64,000 bases of DNA from Datura wrightii (GCA_035772735.1 JASDFA010000016.1:150920501-150984500), one strand, 5' to 3'; positions 12,038 to 23,937 are shown, numbered from the stretch's first letter. Numbers and translations are program-made. Notes: generated from the letters alone by a model not told the origin.

Positions 12038-12255
12038 TTCTCCCCACACCCTTTTTCTTCATTCTTTTTCAAAGAAAAAAGAGATGAGGAACCCTAAACT
12101 GAAATAAATAATTGTTTCGATGGAACCTTCTCTTCTACCGTAGATTGGACGAACATACACGACTCAGACCATTATTCTTCTCTATTCATTATTCTTTTTA
12201 TTTCCCAAGCAAATAACCATACCAAATGCAGATAGCGAAAGAGATGAATTTTTTG

Positions 12256-14107
12256 TTAGGAATCATTAAATCCTATAAATAATTGTTTGGGTATGTCGTG
12301 GAATTTTTTGGGAAGACAAGAATCAAATTATTTTCTGTGGTAAAACAAAATATATCTCATCTCCCCCTTGAATAGATTCACTTTTTTTGTTTTCAAAGGA
12401 ATGTTATTATATTGTTTTGAAGGGTACACTAATCCTTTAAATCCGATACCAATGGGTATCACCGCTTCCCCCCCCCCCCCCCAAGGCAACGTTTTCTTTT
12501 AGGCCTTTCAACCAATTGATAAGATCTAGGAGAGCCTCTTTTGCTAAAACTCAAGCATTTTCTTAAAAACTCACTCCAGATATGAAACTTTGAATATTGA
12601 GAGATTCTATTGTTATTTCCAATAAGAAGGCTTGGCAGCAGATCACTTCTTCCAAAGCACGCCCCATATGTTTTGTTTGCAATATTCCAATAAGTTCTTT
12701 GGGTGAAAAAACATTAGACTTTCCATCTTCTCAAATCAGCACTTTTGATGTTATTTCACGTACAATAATTTCTACATAAATATTATGAATTTGCACCCCC
12801 TGGGAGTGATAAACCTGTTGGATTTTATTAATCAAAGAGATTTGTCTTTGCGCTATAGTTAGCTTAGCACCAATCAAGAATCCCCAAGGAATTCCAAGAA
12901 TTCTTGTTATATATTTGTTTCAAATCTCAACCCTCTTTTCTAGATTCATGGATATTGAATCAATCAAACGCACTTCTAACACCTGTTCTACTTTTGGAAG
13001 ACCTTGTCTTACATCACTAGATCTCAATTTTTCAGATATAAATGTAACTAACGTATCTCCTTCGTAAAGGGTTTCCCCATAATGGACATGAATAGTTGCT
13101 CCGGGGGTGGCCAAATAAGGCTTAGCTGATCGTATCACTATCAAGTCAACTTGATCAAATATAACATGACCCGATTTGAGGGGCGGTCCATTTTTGGCTA
13201 TCATACATTTTTACAAATAAACTATCCAAGACTAATTATTTTATATGGCTCTTATAGAGAAAATACCAATTCAAATTGAATGGATATAAAATAATGTTAC
13301 AACATGGATCGGGATGAAAATTTTTTCCATTTTCATCCATTAAATAATAGTTAAATTTAATCACTTGTAAAGTTTGTTTCAAATTTTCAAGTTGCAAATA
13401 GTTTGTTGCTAAGATCTGATTATGAGTTATTAAATGGTAAGATGAATAAAAATTCTCAATTGGAAGGCTTGTTCCTGAAGGGCCCAATGAATTACTAATT
13501 ATGGGATCTTTTTTAATTAATTCTTTTATCACACTGTGATATTTTACATCCTTGAATGGACCCATTCGAGAATAATTGGCTGCTGACAAAATTATCAACG
13601 ACGGACATTCCTTATTCTATTCAACAATGTATGAGTTATTCCTTGAGGTTGGTTAAGAGATTGTTGAATTATAGGAACACATGGAAGAAAAGAGGTTGAG
13701 ATTGGTATAATCTGATCCATTATCAGAGAGCAATCTTGACCCCAATGGATCATTCCTTTTTCAATATACAAAATAGGGGATTTCACTAAGTTGATTCTTA
13801 GGAAATGTCGAATCAAACCATTTGTCCTTATTTCAACAAAAGATGCATGGGCTTTTTCACAAGAAGAACTTTTTTGTCTTGGTTCCAATTCAATACTAAA
13901 CAAGTCAAAAGTAATTAAATAGTTGTATCAGAAATTCCTAGAATCAATTTGCCATTTCCATAAAGGATATAATTGACAATTCAAAGTTGCACATTATCCC
14001 TTTCTTGAAATGAATTCAGTGGAAAAATGGTTGTTAAATTCATACTGTCCTTTATTTCATATGTGACGACAGGTTGAACTAAAACAAAAAACCTTTTCTT
14101 ACTAGAT
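12256..14107 (-). pseudogene. rpoC2: rpoC2 3' fragment pseudogene (plastid RNA polymerase beta'' subunit)
   Basis: About 1.85 kb of the C-terminal coding part is present. Reading leftward from 14107 are VQPVVTYEIKDSMNL, NYILYGNGKLILGISDT, KSSSCEKAHASFVEIRTNG (13595-13903), FKDVKYHSVIKELIKKDP, YLQLENLKQTLQVIKFNYY (13236-13598), IAKNGPPLKSGHVI, LATPGATIHVHYGETLYEGD (12920-13204), LPKVEQVLEVRLIDSISMNL and KGLKENVALGG. The stop is at 12256-12258 after FHDIPKQLFIGFND. The gene lies upstream of rps2 as in plastomes. Frameshifts and stops break it. The region upstream of 14107 is replaced by ndhA intron sequence. A run of 15 C at 12468-12482 lies in the coding part. Confidence 0.93.
12468..12482. 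repeat. C15 homopolymer in rpoC2 pseudogene
   Basis: Fifteen consecutive C on the plus strand lie between 'accgctt' and 'aaggcaac', within the segment encoding KENVALGG...AVIPIG on the minus strand. It would read as extra glycine codons. Confidence 0.9.
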
Positions 14108-14834
14108 GTAATCTATTGGACATAGATCCAATTTTTCACTTTTTTGGATTCCTTGGAATTTATTTTTCCACTTCGTGGTGGTATCAAAATGCCAATATGT
14201 CTGGATATCTTATCTATTTCTCCAGGAAAATGGATATCTCTAGAAAAGATTTTATGTTTGGAGAAATTTAGGTCTCTCCAAATCATGTAAAGATATTGAT
14301 AACACACATAGAGCGGATGGTATTTCATAACTAATTGATTGGACAACTGCCCGTAGACCACCTAAAAAGGAATATTTATTATTTGATCCATATCTTAACA
14401 TAAGATGTCCAACTGGAGCAACACTTGAAATGGAAATCCATAAAAACACCAATACTAAAATCAGCTAAAACAAGGTGATCACCAAACGAAATTGCTGAAT
14501 AACTTAGAAAGATAGATATTAATGCGATGGATGGTTGGATACTGAATAAACAAGTATCTCCCCTAGATGGCATAAGGTTCTCTTTCAAAAGTAGTTTTGT
14601 CCCATCTGCTAGAGCTCAAAGAGTTCCTAAAGGGCCAGCATATTCAGGTTCGATATGTTGTATTCCATTATATATTTCTCTTTCTAACCAAACAATTACT
14701 GGTACACCTATTTTGATTCCTATTACAAGAGTCAAAATAGGGACAAGTATCCATATAATCCCATAGACTTCTTTTAAGGATTCCAATTTGGAAAAAGAAT
14801 TGATAGTCTCTATTTCTATTGTATCAATTACCAT
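14108..14834 (-). pseudogene. ndhA: ndhA exon 1 and part of its intron (plastid NDH subunit)
   Basis: NdhA is a membrane subunit of the thylakoid NDH complex. The start is taken at 14832-14834 (M-VIDTIEIETINSFSKLE), one base after the ndhH stop, as expected for these neighbouring plastid genes. Then come WLEREIYNGIQH, YAGPLGTL, a frameshifted MKENLMPSRGDTCLFSIQ, FGDHLVLADFSIGVF, YGSNNKYSFLGGLRA and SISYEIPSALCVLSISL. After that, homology to the exon ends (about 14300). The rest down to 14108 is probably group II intron sequence, an inference from position. Exon 2 is absent. Frames are broken near 14370, 14450 and 14600. Confidence 0.88.
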
Positions 14835-14835
14835 T

Positions 14836-14989
14836 TCAATGATCAACTTATCCCATAATGATATCTATGCTATCTAGTATCATCATAATATCAACCAATT
14901 TCATTATTTTATCTAAATAAGGAAGAATTTGCAAATTGATAAAACCTAGTGAGCGAATTTTGCATCTCCAAGGAAAAATGCTCTAATGT
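14836..14989 (-). pseudogene. ndhH: ndhH 3' end (split by Tekay insertion)
   Basis: The minus-strand reading from 14984 down gives IFPWRCKIRSPGFINLQILP, LDKIMKLVDIMMIL and DSIDIIMG, followed by a premature TAA and then the TGA at 14836-14838. This is the C-terminus of the NDH complex subunit H. The 5' part of the gene lies at 28366-29388, on the other side of the inserted Tekay element. The inner ends fit together in the protein (FLIGD | IFPWRCK) with only a codon or two uncertain. Confidence 0.92.
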
Positions 14990-17460
14990 TGTCACGAACT
15001 GATTCTACACCCTGGAATAATATGGGACCTAGAACCACGAATGGCTCAAAGCTAACCCGTGGTATAGCATAATACTAACATAACAACAACTTATAGAACA
15101 TAACTGAGTAAAAGCTTAACTGAAACATAACTAATAAAAGGAAAGGATAAAAATCTAATAACAATGTTGAGTCATAAGTTGAAAATTGTACGACACTGTC
15201 TGAAAGCCTCTGCTAAGGAAAAAGCCCCTAGCTAACTCCAACATCTGAAACTAGAATTATACTAAAATAAAGAAAACAAAACTCTCATCCTTGGAAGATG
15301 AGGACGCACCACTGTCATCTGATAGATTCTGGAGCGTGTATAACCACGGGCTTTAGTCTGAATACCTGTACCTATATCATAAAATGATATAGGACATAAA
15401 GTATGTGGTCAGTACTTGGAATGCACTGAGTATATGGAAAATGTAATTGAAGCTAGGAATATGTTAGTATGCCGAAAAAGACTGATTTGAGTACATAACT
15501 GAATGCATAACTGAGGTGAAGTACAATGACCCTATATGAGATACATAATTACTAATATGATATGGTCGTTTAAAAACATTTAATGATATATTAGTAAATC
15601 TAGTTTTTGGGTTATGTATATGTATCGAAATTTGAATCTAAAATCAAAAACTGAAAACTATAACTGAGGTAACTGTACTACAACTGATACTAAACTAAAT
15701 TATGGGAGAGACTATTAACCGACAAACTTCAACATGAGCCTTATGGAGCTCGACGTGTACCCCAGTTGGAAGGTTGTTCATACCTTGCCAAGGGTAAGAA
15801 CTCTGACTGTTGTGATATCACTCATGAACTTAAGGAGACAATCTCTAATAACGATGACGCCTACATGCGCCCATTGAGGAAAAGGAGACACATCAAATAA
15901 TGAGGATCCCATATTCCTTGGGCTAAGCAAAACATTATCTACTATTGAGAATTCCTTATACTATGAAGACATGTAGTTTAGAGACCTATGTACGCTTGAA
16001 ACCTATCCTACTCGGTGCTAAGTGCTACTCCCAACTGAACATAAAGATTCATGTGAAATGATAATCTAAAGTTGATATCCTAAGACTAGTCGAAAATGAC
16101 TTTATATAACAGGAGGCCCAAGAGCCTAAAAGTCCATGACATTCTAATACTGAGGGCTCATAATTGATTTTCTAAGACTAGCCAAGGCTACTTTCTACTT
16201 GCAAGAGGCCTAAGAGTCTAAATAAGCATAAAAATACTGATCATACTAAATTCATGAGAGTCTAGTTAGGGCTACTTTCTACTCGTAAGAGGATTGAGAG
16301 TCTAGGGAATCATAAACATGCCAATCATACTAAATTCATGAAAATCATAAGTCCAAATCATAGTGTAAACCATATGTACTGAATTCATGGAGAAATCATA
16401 TATCTCAAATGGACCATATTGTTGAAAGCAACTAATTCATGGGCTGAACCTTGGCAAAATCATGCTAACATCTAATCAAGGAAATTCATCATGCAATTGG
16501 GAGTGAAATCATGAACATCATGTGCGATTTATCATGAGGACCTTGAAAATAATGGAAGACATGAGAGAAAACAATTACAGAACGGAAATCCTAAAACATG
16601 CTTTTCTAAGGAATCAAAATACCTACAATTTTGAATATAAGTAGAGACACAAGGATGAAAGAAGATCCTTGTTGAAGACCCATATACCTGGCTTGAAGAA
16701 ATCCCCCCTAGCACTCGAATCTTGAAGCTCTTGGAGAAGAACCCTCGGTGTTCTTGAGCCTTGAGCGGAAGGGAGAAGTGGAACATACAAATTATTTGGG
16801 TGGAATGAGGGATTAGGCTAGGAAAACCCCCTTTAATTCGACCCTTAGAAGTCCCAAAACGATATTATTTAGGATTTAGAAGCATAGAATTTTACAAAAA
16901 TACCCCTTTGAATTCATTTTAAAAATCTTCCCATTAGTGCCAACCACCCTCTCAATGAGTCGTTGTCTGACTTAACTACTTGTTGGATCTATCTATTACT
17001 TCTACACCTAAAATTCTACCTTTTGATCTTCAACCAACGGATCATCAGAATGACCCTTCACTGGAACTAATGAATCGTCACTTGGCTCATCATTACTGGA
17101 CTGGAAATGCCAAACCCAAAAATCACCCCACTTGATGGATCACCTAACGGGTCGTCAGGGGACTTGATAACTCGTTCTTTAATCCATGGAGTACACTGGA
17201 AATCAACATTTTCTCCATTACTGCACACTTAATGATTGACTACATGAGTTGTGAGGACAGTTAACGACTAGTCATCCCATCGATCACAACTTTCAGGAAG
17301 TAACATCTTTTCCAACATGGCACCACTTAACGGGTCACTAAATGATCCGTCAAGTGACTTAACGAGTCACCTGATGAGTCATTCTATGACCTGGTGCATA
17401 TTTTTTATTTTCTCTGATTCAACCCTCGGGTCTAATCTGAGGGACTTTTGGGGTGTTACA
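14990..17460 (-). repeat. 3' LTR of minus-strand Tekay element
   Basis: This runs from 'tgtcacgaactg' (14990) to 'ggggtgttaca' (17460). It is alignable over its whole length with 20248-20688 plus 26337-28365. It contains an imperfect repeat of about 70-80 bp around 'ggctactttctact..caagaggcc..agagtcta' (about 16090-16310). At 16930-17400, near its own 5' end, there is an array of 'acgagtc/gactcgt/gacttaacg' motifs. The open frames at 16532-16786 and 17317-17502 are chance. Confidence 0.9.
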
Positions 17461-17475
17461 TTATCTCCCCCTTGG
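17461..17475 (-). other. Polypurine tract (minus strand)
   Basis: The plus strand reads 'ttatctcccccttgg', whose complement 'ccaagggggagataa' is the same tract as at 5571-5586 and 59821-59835. It lies directly upstream of the minus-strand 3' LTR. Confidence 0.85.
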
Positions 17476-17794
17476 AAACATTCATCCTCAACTGTGGGCT
17501 AACAAAACTGAAAGGCCAGGGAAAGAGCTGCAATACCAAGAACTGAATACTAAATGCTAAGTGTTGATGGAGTGTCTGACTCTGAACTGAATTACATGAC
17601 TGAACCAAAATCATGATTCACGCATACATGCTAAGACATGAGAGGGATTGAAAGAAATGAGATTGACATGGAACTAGGTAGAGTACTAAGGAGAAACTAT
17701 TTCTCCAAATTGAAACTGAGCTCGTAAGAATGGAGTTATAAATCCCAAACCTACTTTCTAACATCTAAATAGATGAAATGATAACTGATCGGAT

Positions 17795-17950
17795 AAAGAG
17801 TAAGACTTATCTGAATCCAACTTCCCAAGTAGTCCCCTCTACTAGCTGATTGCTCTGTAAATCCATCACTATCACCGCCTCCTTGTTTTTCCCAAACTTA
17901 TGAACCTGTTGGTCCAAGATTTCAACTGGAACCTCTTTTATTAGAGCCTT
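17795..17950 (-). pseudogene. Chromodomain remnant (Tekay)
   Basis: The minus-strand translation includes EVPVEILDQQVHKFGKNKEA and then NQLVEGTTWEV, aligning with EIPVAILDLQVQRLRNKEV and NQHVEGATWEA at 59418-59540. It is the only pol-derived piece clearly recognisable between the polypurine tract and the gag region. The stretch 17950-18700 upstream has no recognisable coding sequence. Confidence 0.75.
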
Positions 17951-18719
17951 CCATTCCCATCAATACTTCATCACTCTAACATCTCATCTCCTAATATAAA
18001 AAAACCATGCTAACTTCGCCCCTTACCCGACTGCAAACACAAAATGCAAGCCATCACTACACTCATCTTTACAGCTCTGTTGTAGCTTATACTATTCCAA
18101 AAGCTCCTCAGACTCCCTGTCATGGCCAACAACTGAACTTCATGAATTTCTACCTACTGAGCATCTAAGGCATGAATGAGGAGTCAATTTAGGACATATC
18201 CGTTGCAACCATCATTTATGTTATGGGTGAACGTACATAGGGTTAAGAGTAAGGAAATCGCAAGCATGAATCATTTACAAAAATTTAAATTGAGAACATA
18301 TATGAGTTAGTACAATCTGTTGATCTGCTAAGGAAATTCTAAGGAGTGAGTTCATAAAGATGAGCATACTGAGAGACATAAGTTTACATACATAACAAGT
18401 TTCATAACATAAAGCTGAGATTCAGGGAATCATGGAGTAGGACTAGGATCTCTTTCTAAAGAGGTTACCTATCTTTCTAGAAATCTAAACATACGCATGA
18501 ATGGAGCGTAATGTTAACTATAAATTAGGGTAAAGCACCGGGATAAGAATAGATTGACATCCCATAAATACTATATCTGGAACTACCTTACTAGAACACT
18601 CAAGACCTAACTTGACTCTTCAACTTATCATCTCCCCCTTAGCGTAAAGCCATCATTCTAAGGCTCTTGAATCCTCTCTTAAGGCTAGGCTATATCATTA
18701 ACTTCTTCGCTTTCCATTC

Positions 18720-18960
18720 GCCTCAATACCTATCACTGAAGGCCTTATACTGAAAGTCATTTCATACCTTCCATGGACTAATCTCCTACTAGGATGCAAA
18801 AAGAGCATTATACCTTATACTACCACTCCTAGGTCTAACAATATGCAAGGATTAACATGAAAAGGTCATAACATACCTGTTACTATTTCTAGCGAGCTTC
18901 CCCGATCCTTACACGATGACAGGGTGTAGAAGCGGCCCTGACGATGTCCATTACCCCCAC
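18720..18960 (-). pseudogene. Protease-region remnant (Tekay), very degenerate
   Basis: Downstream of the gag zinc knuckle the minus strand reads GRFYTLSS, then SLEIVTGM and PFHVNPCILLDLG, which can be aligned loosely with the FYDLSS...VVTGILCVFHIDVYALLDS region of the 52576 element. Stops are frequent. The catalytic Asp (LLDLG) is visible but the Ser/Thr-Gly-Ala motif is not. Confidence 0.45.
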
Positions 18961-19029
18961 TAGTTGATGTGCCCTGCTAAGATGGATGGGCTGTCAGAGC
19001 TACTGAAGAGGTGGCTAGGGCTCTACCTT

Positions 19030-19990
19030 TGCCTCGTTTGGTTGCTGGGCAATCTATGAGTTTATGGCCCGACTTGCCGCACCAAAAGCAAACACCTGAA
19101 CCATCCATGAACTCTCCGAAATGGTTCTTCCCATAGTTTGTGCAAGCTGGGTATGTAATCTCCCTTAACCTGGGTCTGTATGGAAAACTGATTGTCGATG
19201 ATGCTAGGGATGATAATCTCTGATGGGACTGGAAATAAAGTCCACCACTCCTCCTTTGTTAGGAATACTCCAAGTCCCCTATCCTTTCTCTCATGCTTTC
19301 TCTTCCTAACTCCCTTAAGTTTTCCTCCTCGATCTGTTGAGCATGGATCATGAGTCTAGAAATTTCTATGTCACTAATGAGCATCGCGGTCCTACACTCC
19401 TTGACCACTAAATTTGAGACTCTATTTATGAGCCTGCTCATGCGAGCCCTCGGCTCGGCAATTATTTCTGGAGCATATTTCAAAAATTGAGTGAAGTTTA
19501 AAGCATACTCCTGCACCTTCACATCATTATGTTTCAAGATAATAAACTCCATAGCCTATGATTCCTTTAATTCCTAGGAAAGAACCTGTCTAAGAAGGTC
19601 GTTACAAACTCGTTCCAACCCAATGGAACTACACCTGCCTAACGTGTCTCCTTCCATTGTCTGAACCATATATTAGCAACCCTCGTCAGCTGATAGGAGG
19701 CTAGGTCTGTGCTCTCCCCGCCGGACATCCCCATAATTTGAGTAATCTTCTGAATCTCCTCTATGAATTCATATGGAACCTCATCCAACTTCAACCCAAT
19801 GAATTTCGGTGGGTTCATTCTAATGATATATTGCACCCTTGCCGCCCTAGCATTCCCATTAGGGTCCATGGGTTCCACTGCTTGATGGTTGGCCTGCGCT
19901 ATGACCTTCTGCGCCAAAACCTAAAATGCAGCCCGAAACTTTCTATGGGTAACCTGCTCATTCATTGGGTTCACTGGGGCTAGATGGTGC
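19030..19990 (-). pseudogene. gag pseudogene (Tekay)
   Basis: Reading leftward from about 19990 are HLAPVNPMNEQVTH, the conserved capsid start RMNPPKFIGLKLDEVPYEFI (19639-19917), then IQKITQIMGM, DLASYQLTRVANIWF and WNEFVTTFLDRFFP. After a frameshift near 19555 comes EYALNFTQFLKYAPEI and the coiled part (19259-19552). A zinc knuckle CFWCGKSGHKLIDC with all CCHC residues kept lies near 19060-19105. Gag would form the virus-like particle and bind RNA. A stop at about 19636 and frameshifts make it nonfunctional. It parallels 55190-56005 residue by residue. Confidence 0.88.
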
Positions 19991-20232
19991 CCATTACTAT
20001 TTCTCCTTCCGTTTGTTCGTCTGGGAGGCATTTTATGCGAACACATAAAATATGAGTTAGAAGAAGAACTTTTAGAGTTTCACACACTACGCACAATAAG
20101 AATCATGAAGAAAGGGAATTTTCCTAAAAATGCCTTATAGCCTCTTCCTCATAATTGTGGCACGCTCCACACCCACGAAAAAGTCTCTACTTGACATGGA
20201 TTTAAGACACCCTAGGACACTCTAAACCTATT

Positions 20233-20244
20233 GCTCTGACACCA
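20233..20244 (-). other. Primer binding site, initiator-Met type (minus strand)
   Basis: The plus strand 'gctctgacacca' is the complement of 'tggtgtcagagc', one base different from the primer site 'tggtatcagagc' at 54735. It lies a few bases inside the 5' LTR boundary (about 20248). Confidence 0.8.
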
Positions 20245-20688
20245 AGTTTATAAAAACCTGAATCTGCACCCCGCCCATAACACGGGACCTAGAATCGCGA
20301 ATGCCTCCAAGCTAACCCATGACATATCATAATACTAACATAACAACAACTAACAAAACATAACTAAGAGGAATCTTAACTGCAACATAACGAATAAAAG
20401 GAAAGAACAAAAATCTGATAACAACATTGAGTCATAAGATGAAACTAGTACTACACTGTCTGAAAGCCACAACTATCTGATGAGTTGCTGGGATCCCCCC
20501 CCCCCAACTGACTCCAACATCAGGAACTAGAATTATATTGAAATAAAGAAAACAAAACTGTTGTCCTCGAAAGATGAGGACTTACCACTGGGAGATGAAA
20601 GAGTCTAGAGCCTGTCTAACTACGGTGCTGAATTTGAATATCTGAATTTATATCATAAAACGATATAGCACAAAAAATATGGGGTAAA

Positions 20689-21987
20689 TGTTCGGTCGTT
20701 TGTTGGGTATATAACTACACGCAAGTGCACGTGGTCGAACAAGTAGAAAAGTGGCTTTAGCAAGCCAAGTATCGATCCCATAGGGACTTGGATGAAGTGC
20801 AATCTGCTCAAGTGTACTATATTTCGATTCTAAAAAATGCAGACAACAGTGTAACCAAAAAGTTGATATTTTGTTTTATAATTTTTATGCTAAATCTATA
20901 ATAACTATCTAATGTGAGTCTGAACTATGAATGAGAGCATGTTGAGGTTAAACGAACATGTAATGAAATTAATTATCGACATAATTTGGTTAGTCTTTTC
21001 CTCCAGTTGCTAGACAAGAACATTTTCCAAGAGATTAAAACTCTCGTATTTAACCTCACTTAAGAATCATGAACCATCCACCTACATTTCTGTGATTAAA
21101 TGCAATTCATGTTCTAGCCATACAAACCCGGTTCCTAAATTGACTAATACGACTTTCAGGTATATTTCTATCCTGAAAGTAAATCAATTCCCAATTTTCC
21201 CAAATCAAGTAAAGATAATATCCTATTAATTCACAACTTTCCAATTTCTTGCTCTCTCGAGTGAAACCGGACTTTTTAGATATACATTAACGTAGGCCAC
21301 ACATTAATGCAGTAAGAACAAGAATTAATAGAACAACATGGAAGAAAAGATGAAAAACCACTATGATCAACAATCCATTTCACTACAATTGTTCATAACC
21401 TCAGCAAGAAGAGGATTTAGCCACTCATTTGTGGATTAAACATCGTTAAATGAGTGTTAAACATACAAGCAATTGAATTAAAGAAGAAAGAAAGAGAGAA
21501 AAACCCTGATATTTTCGTCCCCTCAACTACCTGTAACCCACGTTCTTGCTCCACCAAGTCAGAATATTAAAAATGAACCTAAGTGTTCTATTTATACTGG
21601 TGGAAATTTTTCCCGGAATAACAAGCAACGTGTCACGGAGTGTATCGTGGAGCACTGCCTCCGTGACACATTGTGTAACGCGGAGCACTGCCTCCGTGAC
21701 ACGGTGTGTATCGCGGAGCACTGCCTCCGTGACATGTTGCTGTTCCACCACAGGCCAAATTTTGCATTTTTTCCTTGTTGACATCCGAGTCCAACCCCAA
21801 TCTCTCCCAACACGCATTTTTGCTTCCCAAAATTATATTTCACCTGCAAAACAACGCTAATCATGTTGGTTAGTATAAATTCAAATTTAATTATCAATCA
21901 CATGAGAATGTATAAACATTGATAGATAAACAAGGCTAAAATGACACCTTTGAGTATCACTTGGGCATATAAATTTGCCCAAGATCA
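20689..21987 (-). repeat. 3' LTR of the 20689 element
   Basis: It runs from 'tgttcggtcg' (20689) to 'cccaagatca' (21987). It contains three tandem copies of a 33 bp GC-rich unit (about 21635-21735; core 'gcggagcactgcctccgtgac') and a TATA box on the minus strand at 21587-21595. ORFs on both strands at 21527-21897 are read through this motif array and are not genes. Confidence 0.95.
21587..21595 (-). promoter_or_regulatory. LTR TATA box
   Basis: 'ctatttata' on plus is 'tataaatag' on minus, followed by 'aacacttaggtt'. The same block, TATAAATAG(C/A)A(C/T)ACTTAGG, occurs in the other Athila-like LTRs of the window. Confidence 0.75.
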
Positions 21988-22007
21988 CTTACCCCACACT
22001 TAAAGTC

Positions 22008-22025
22008 TTGTTCGTCCTCGAACAA
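22008..22025 (-). other. Pre-PPT hairpin with AGGA loop
   Basis: The minus strand reads TTGTTCG-AGGA-CGAACAA, a perfect 7 bp stem with a 4-base loop, followed by 'gactttaagtgtggggtaag', the polypurine-like tract abutting the LTR at 21987. Equivalent hairpins lie at 36468-36485, 46132-46149 and 48443-48462. Confidence 0.75.
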
Positions 22026-23427
22026 ACCTTTTACATCTCATGCACATGAAGACTTACACATAGCTAATTTTAGCAAGACAATTCAAGCTACAACTACAAT
22101 GACTGTTTAAGATAGCAAGCTAAAAATAGAGCATGCACGATTTAATCATTGAAATGGTATACAATTATGTTAAGACTTCCTAACCTCAAGAATTGACTCT
22201 CTATCTTAGCAAACTCATGCAAATCAACTGATCAAGAATCCAACATGAATTATATCCTTCATTAAACATGTGCCCTCACAACAAGAGAGTTACCCATTTT
22301 CACACGCAAATTTTTAAATCACAACATGTATGGGTAAATGAATAGAATTACGCTCACTCTCAAAAAGAATTCACATGCATCATGTAATGACCCATAAGCT
22401 TGCCCTTAGTGTTTTACTCCACTAATTTAAGGATGTTTGAACGTAAGATCAAGTAGGACTTAATGGGTTGTAATGTAAGCTAAGGGACGGGTAGGTACTA
22501 TTCTGGCCAGTAATAGTGACTATCTTCCCCCAAGCGCTTTTAATAACTTCAAACTTCATTAAGGATATCTCTTCCCTTACTTCACCCTCATTCTTTTCAA
22601 TCCTGAATTTTCTCTTCTTCTTCCCATTTGTTTAAGCACACTCAGCTTAGTAGTAAGGAGTACTTAAGCAAAACATTTTTTTTCATTCATTTTCTTACTC
22701 CCTACTAATAATCAGCCATTTTTACACAAGTGCACCTTTGTCCTTTTCTCAACTTTCACAACTTCTACTTTACCTTCTTTTTCATGCTTCTCACTCCCTC
22801 CTTTTTTGGAATTTTTTTTCACTTAAGCGCTTAGGAGTTTTGGATCAAATTCAAGGCTAATGGAAGAAAAAGGATTAAACTTATGTTGTAGCTATCAAAG
22901 AATAGGCTCAAGGCTCAATAGGGCTAACTAGGATTAAATATTCAAGGTAGGTAAAGTGAGGGATAACATTTATGTTCATTCAAAGAAATGCCTAAATCAT
23001 CTCCTACAATTCACATCCTTCATTTCATTTTATATACACACCAGGCAAGTTCTAGACATTCCACAATAGCACAGAATATTCGAAAAACTTACACTCACAG
23101 CACATGCTTAATTAAAGACACATTCGGCAAACTCTTAACTCAGCTAATCACAAGAATTCAAAATTACGCTTCAATCATATCAAGTCAAATTCAAGAGCCT
23201 AGGTGTCTCAAACATAGGTATACCACTTGCATGCTTCAACACTAAACATACTTGCATCTTACAATCATTTATAGCACATAACAAGAATATCAAGCCATCA
23301 ATTAGCTACGGGTTCAAAAACCAACCTACTGACTAATTTTCCTCAAGACGGTCGTCATCCATCCATCGTTGGAAACAGTCTCTAACTATGACTAAAAACA
23401 TTATATATAGACAAAGAAAAAAATTTT

Positions 23428-23470
23428 ATTCTTCGATTCAAAGACCCCCTCGGAAAAGAACCGAAAAGAA
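23428..23470 (-). other. GGTTC/GAACC hairpin in 3' noncoding region
   Basis: On the minus strand TTCGGTTC pairs with GAATCGAA about 20 bases downstream, one pair being G-U. The sister copies at 35030-35065 and 44673-44709 have GAACCGAA and GAACCGA, so the stem is kept. Confidence 0.6.
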
Positions 23471-23880
23471 AAACCAACGGGTGATGAAGTCATGCTTGAC
23501 TCACAAAAAAAAAAAATTTTTTTCAAATATTTCTCACAAGCATTACATTCACCAAAAATCGTTAAGCACAAAAATTTTAAAATTTTCTTCACCCCACACT
23601 TCAATCATGCTATGTCCCCATAGCATCAACTTAACATTTAAAGAGGGTGAGAAATACTCCCTGAGGCCTTTAGGCCTAGCTAATAGCATGCCTTTCTTCA
23701 ACTTTGCACAAGTGGGTGTTCGACCCCACACTTTTTCTCTTCCATGCTTGTTAGCTTCCTCCTCCATGGGTACCCAGACTTCCCCTCCATCTGTGCTTAA
23801 CTTTCCACCAAAACAACACAAGATGAAAAATAAATAAAATAAACTTAAATGCAAGAAATTAAAATGGTACCCATGGTACC

Positions 23881-23930
23881 CTTGGGTTGCCTCCCAAGTA
23901 GCGCCTAATTTTTCGTCGCGGCACGACGTA
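23881..23930 (-). other. Dual-hairpin module after the ORF stop (copy A)
   Basis: Starting 7 bases after the ORF stop on the minus strand, the first hairpin is CGTCG..CGACG (plus 23914-23928). The second is CTTGGG-AGGCAA-CCCAAG (plus 23881-23898). Three more copies in other families keep the loop AGGCAA and vary the stem with compensating changes. Confidence 0.8.
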
Positions 23931-23937
23931 TCAAGTT

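Larger units (their letters stand above)
21988..23880 (-). other. Conserved 3' noncoding region of the 20689 element
   Basis: No convincing ORF is visible; the open frames at 22988-23245, 23388-23837 and 23549-23956 are not conserved in the sister copy. The strand holds blocks shared with 34600-36500 and 44280-46165: the AGGA-loop hairpin (22008-22025), the block around 22385-22435 ('cttgcccttagtgtt..actccacta'), the 'gcctggtgtgtat' block near 23035 and the GGTTC/GAACC hairpin with the 'ggatggatgacgaccgtct' block (23340-23470). Conservation across families suggests cis-acting RNA roles such as packaging or replication (inference). Confidence 0.7.

Noticed and set aside
10627..14989. Bacterial-type genes (atpI, rps2, rpoC2, NADH dehydrogenase)
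   Set aside because: They read as plastid genes in plastid order, all broken, surrounded by plant retrotransposons. They are not a bacterial operon and not contamination, because insertions with target duplications lie inside them.
21630..21740. MicroRNA precursor from the inverted GC motifs
   Set aside because: The arms are short and the array is tandem, without a single long stem of precursor type. Small RNA data would be needed.
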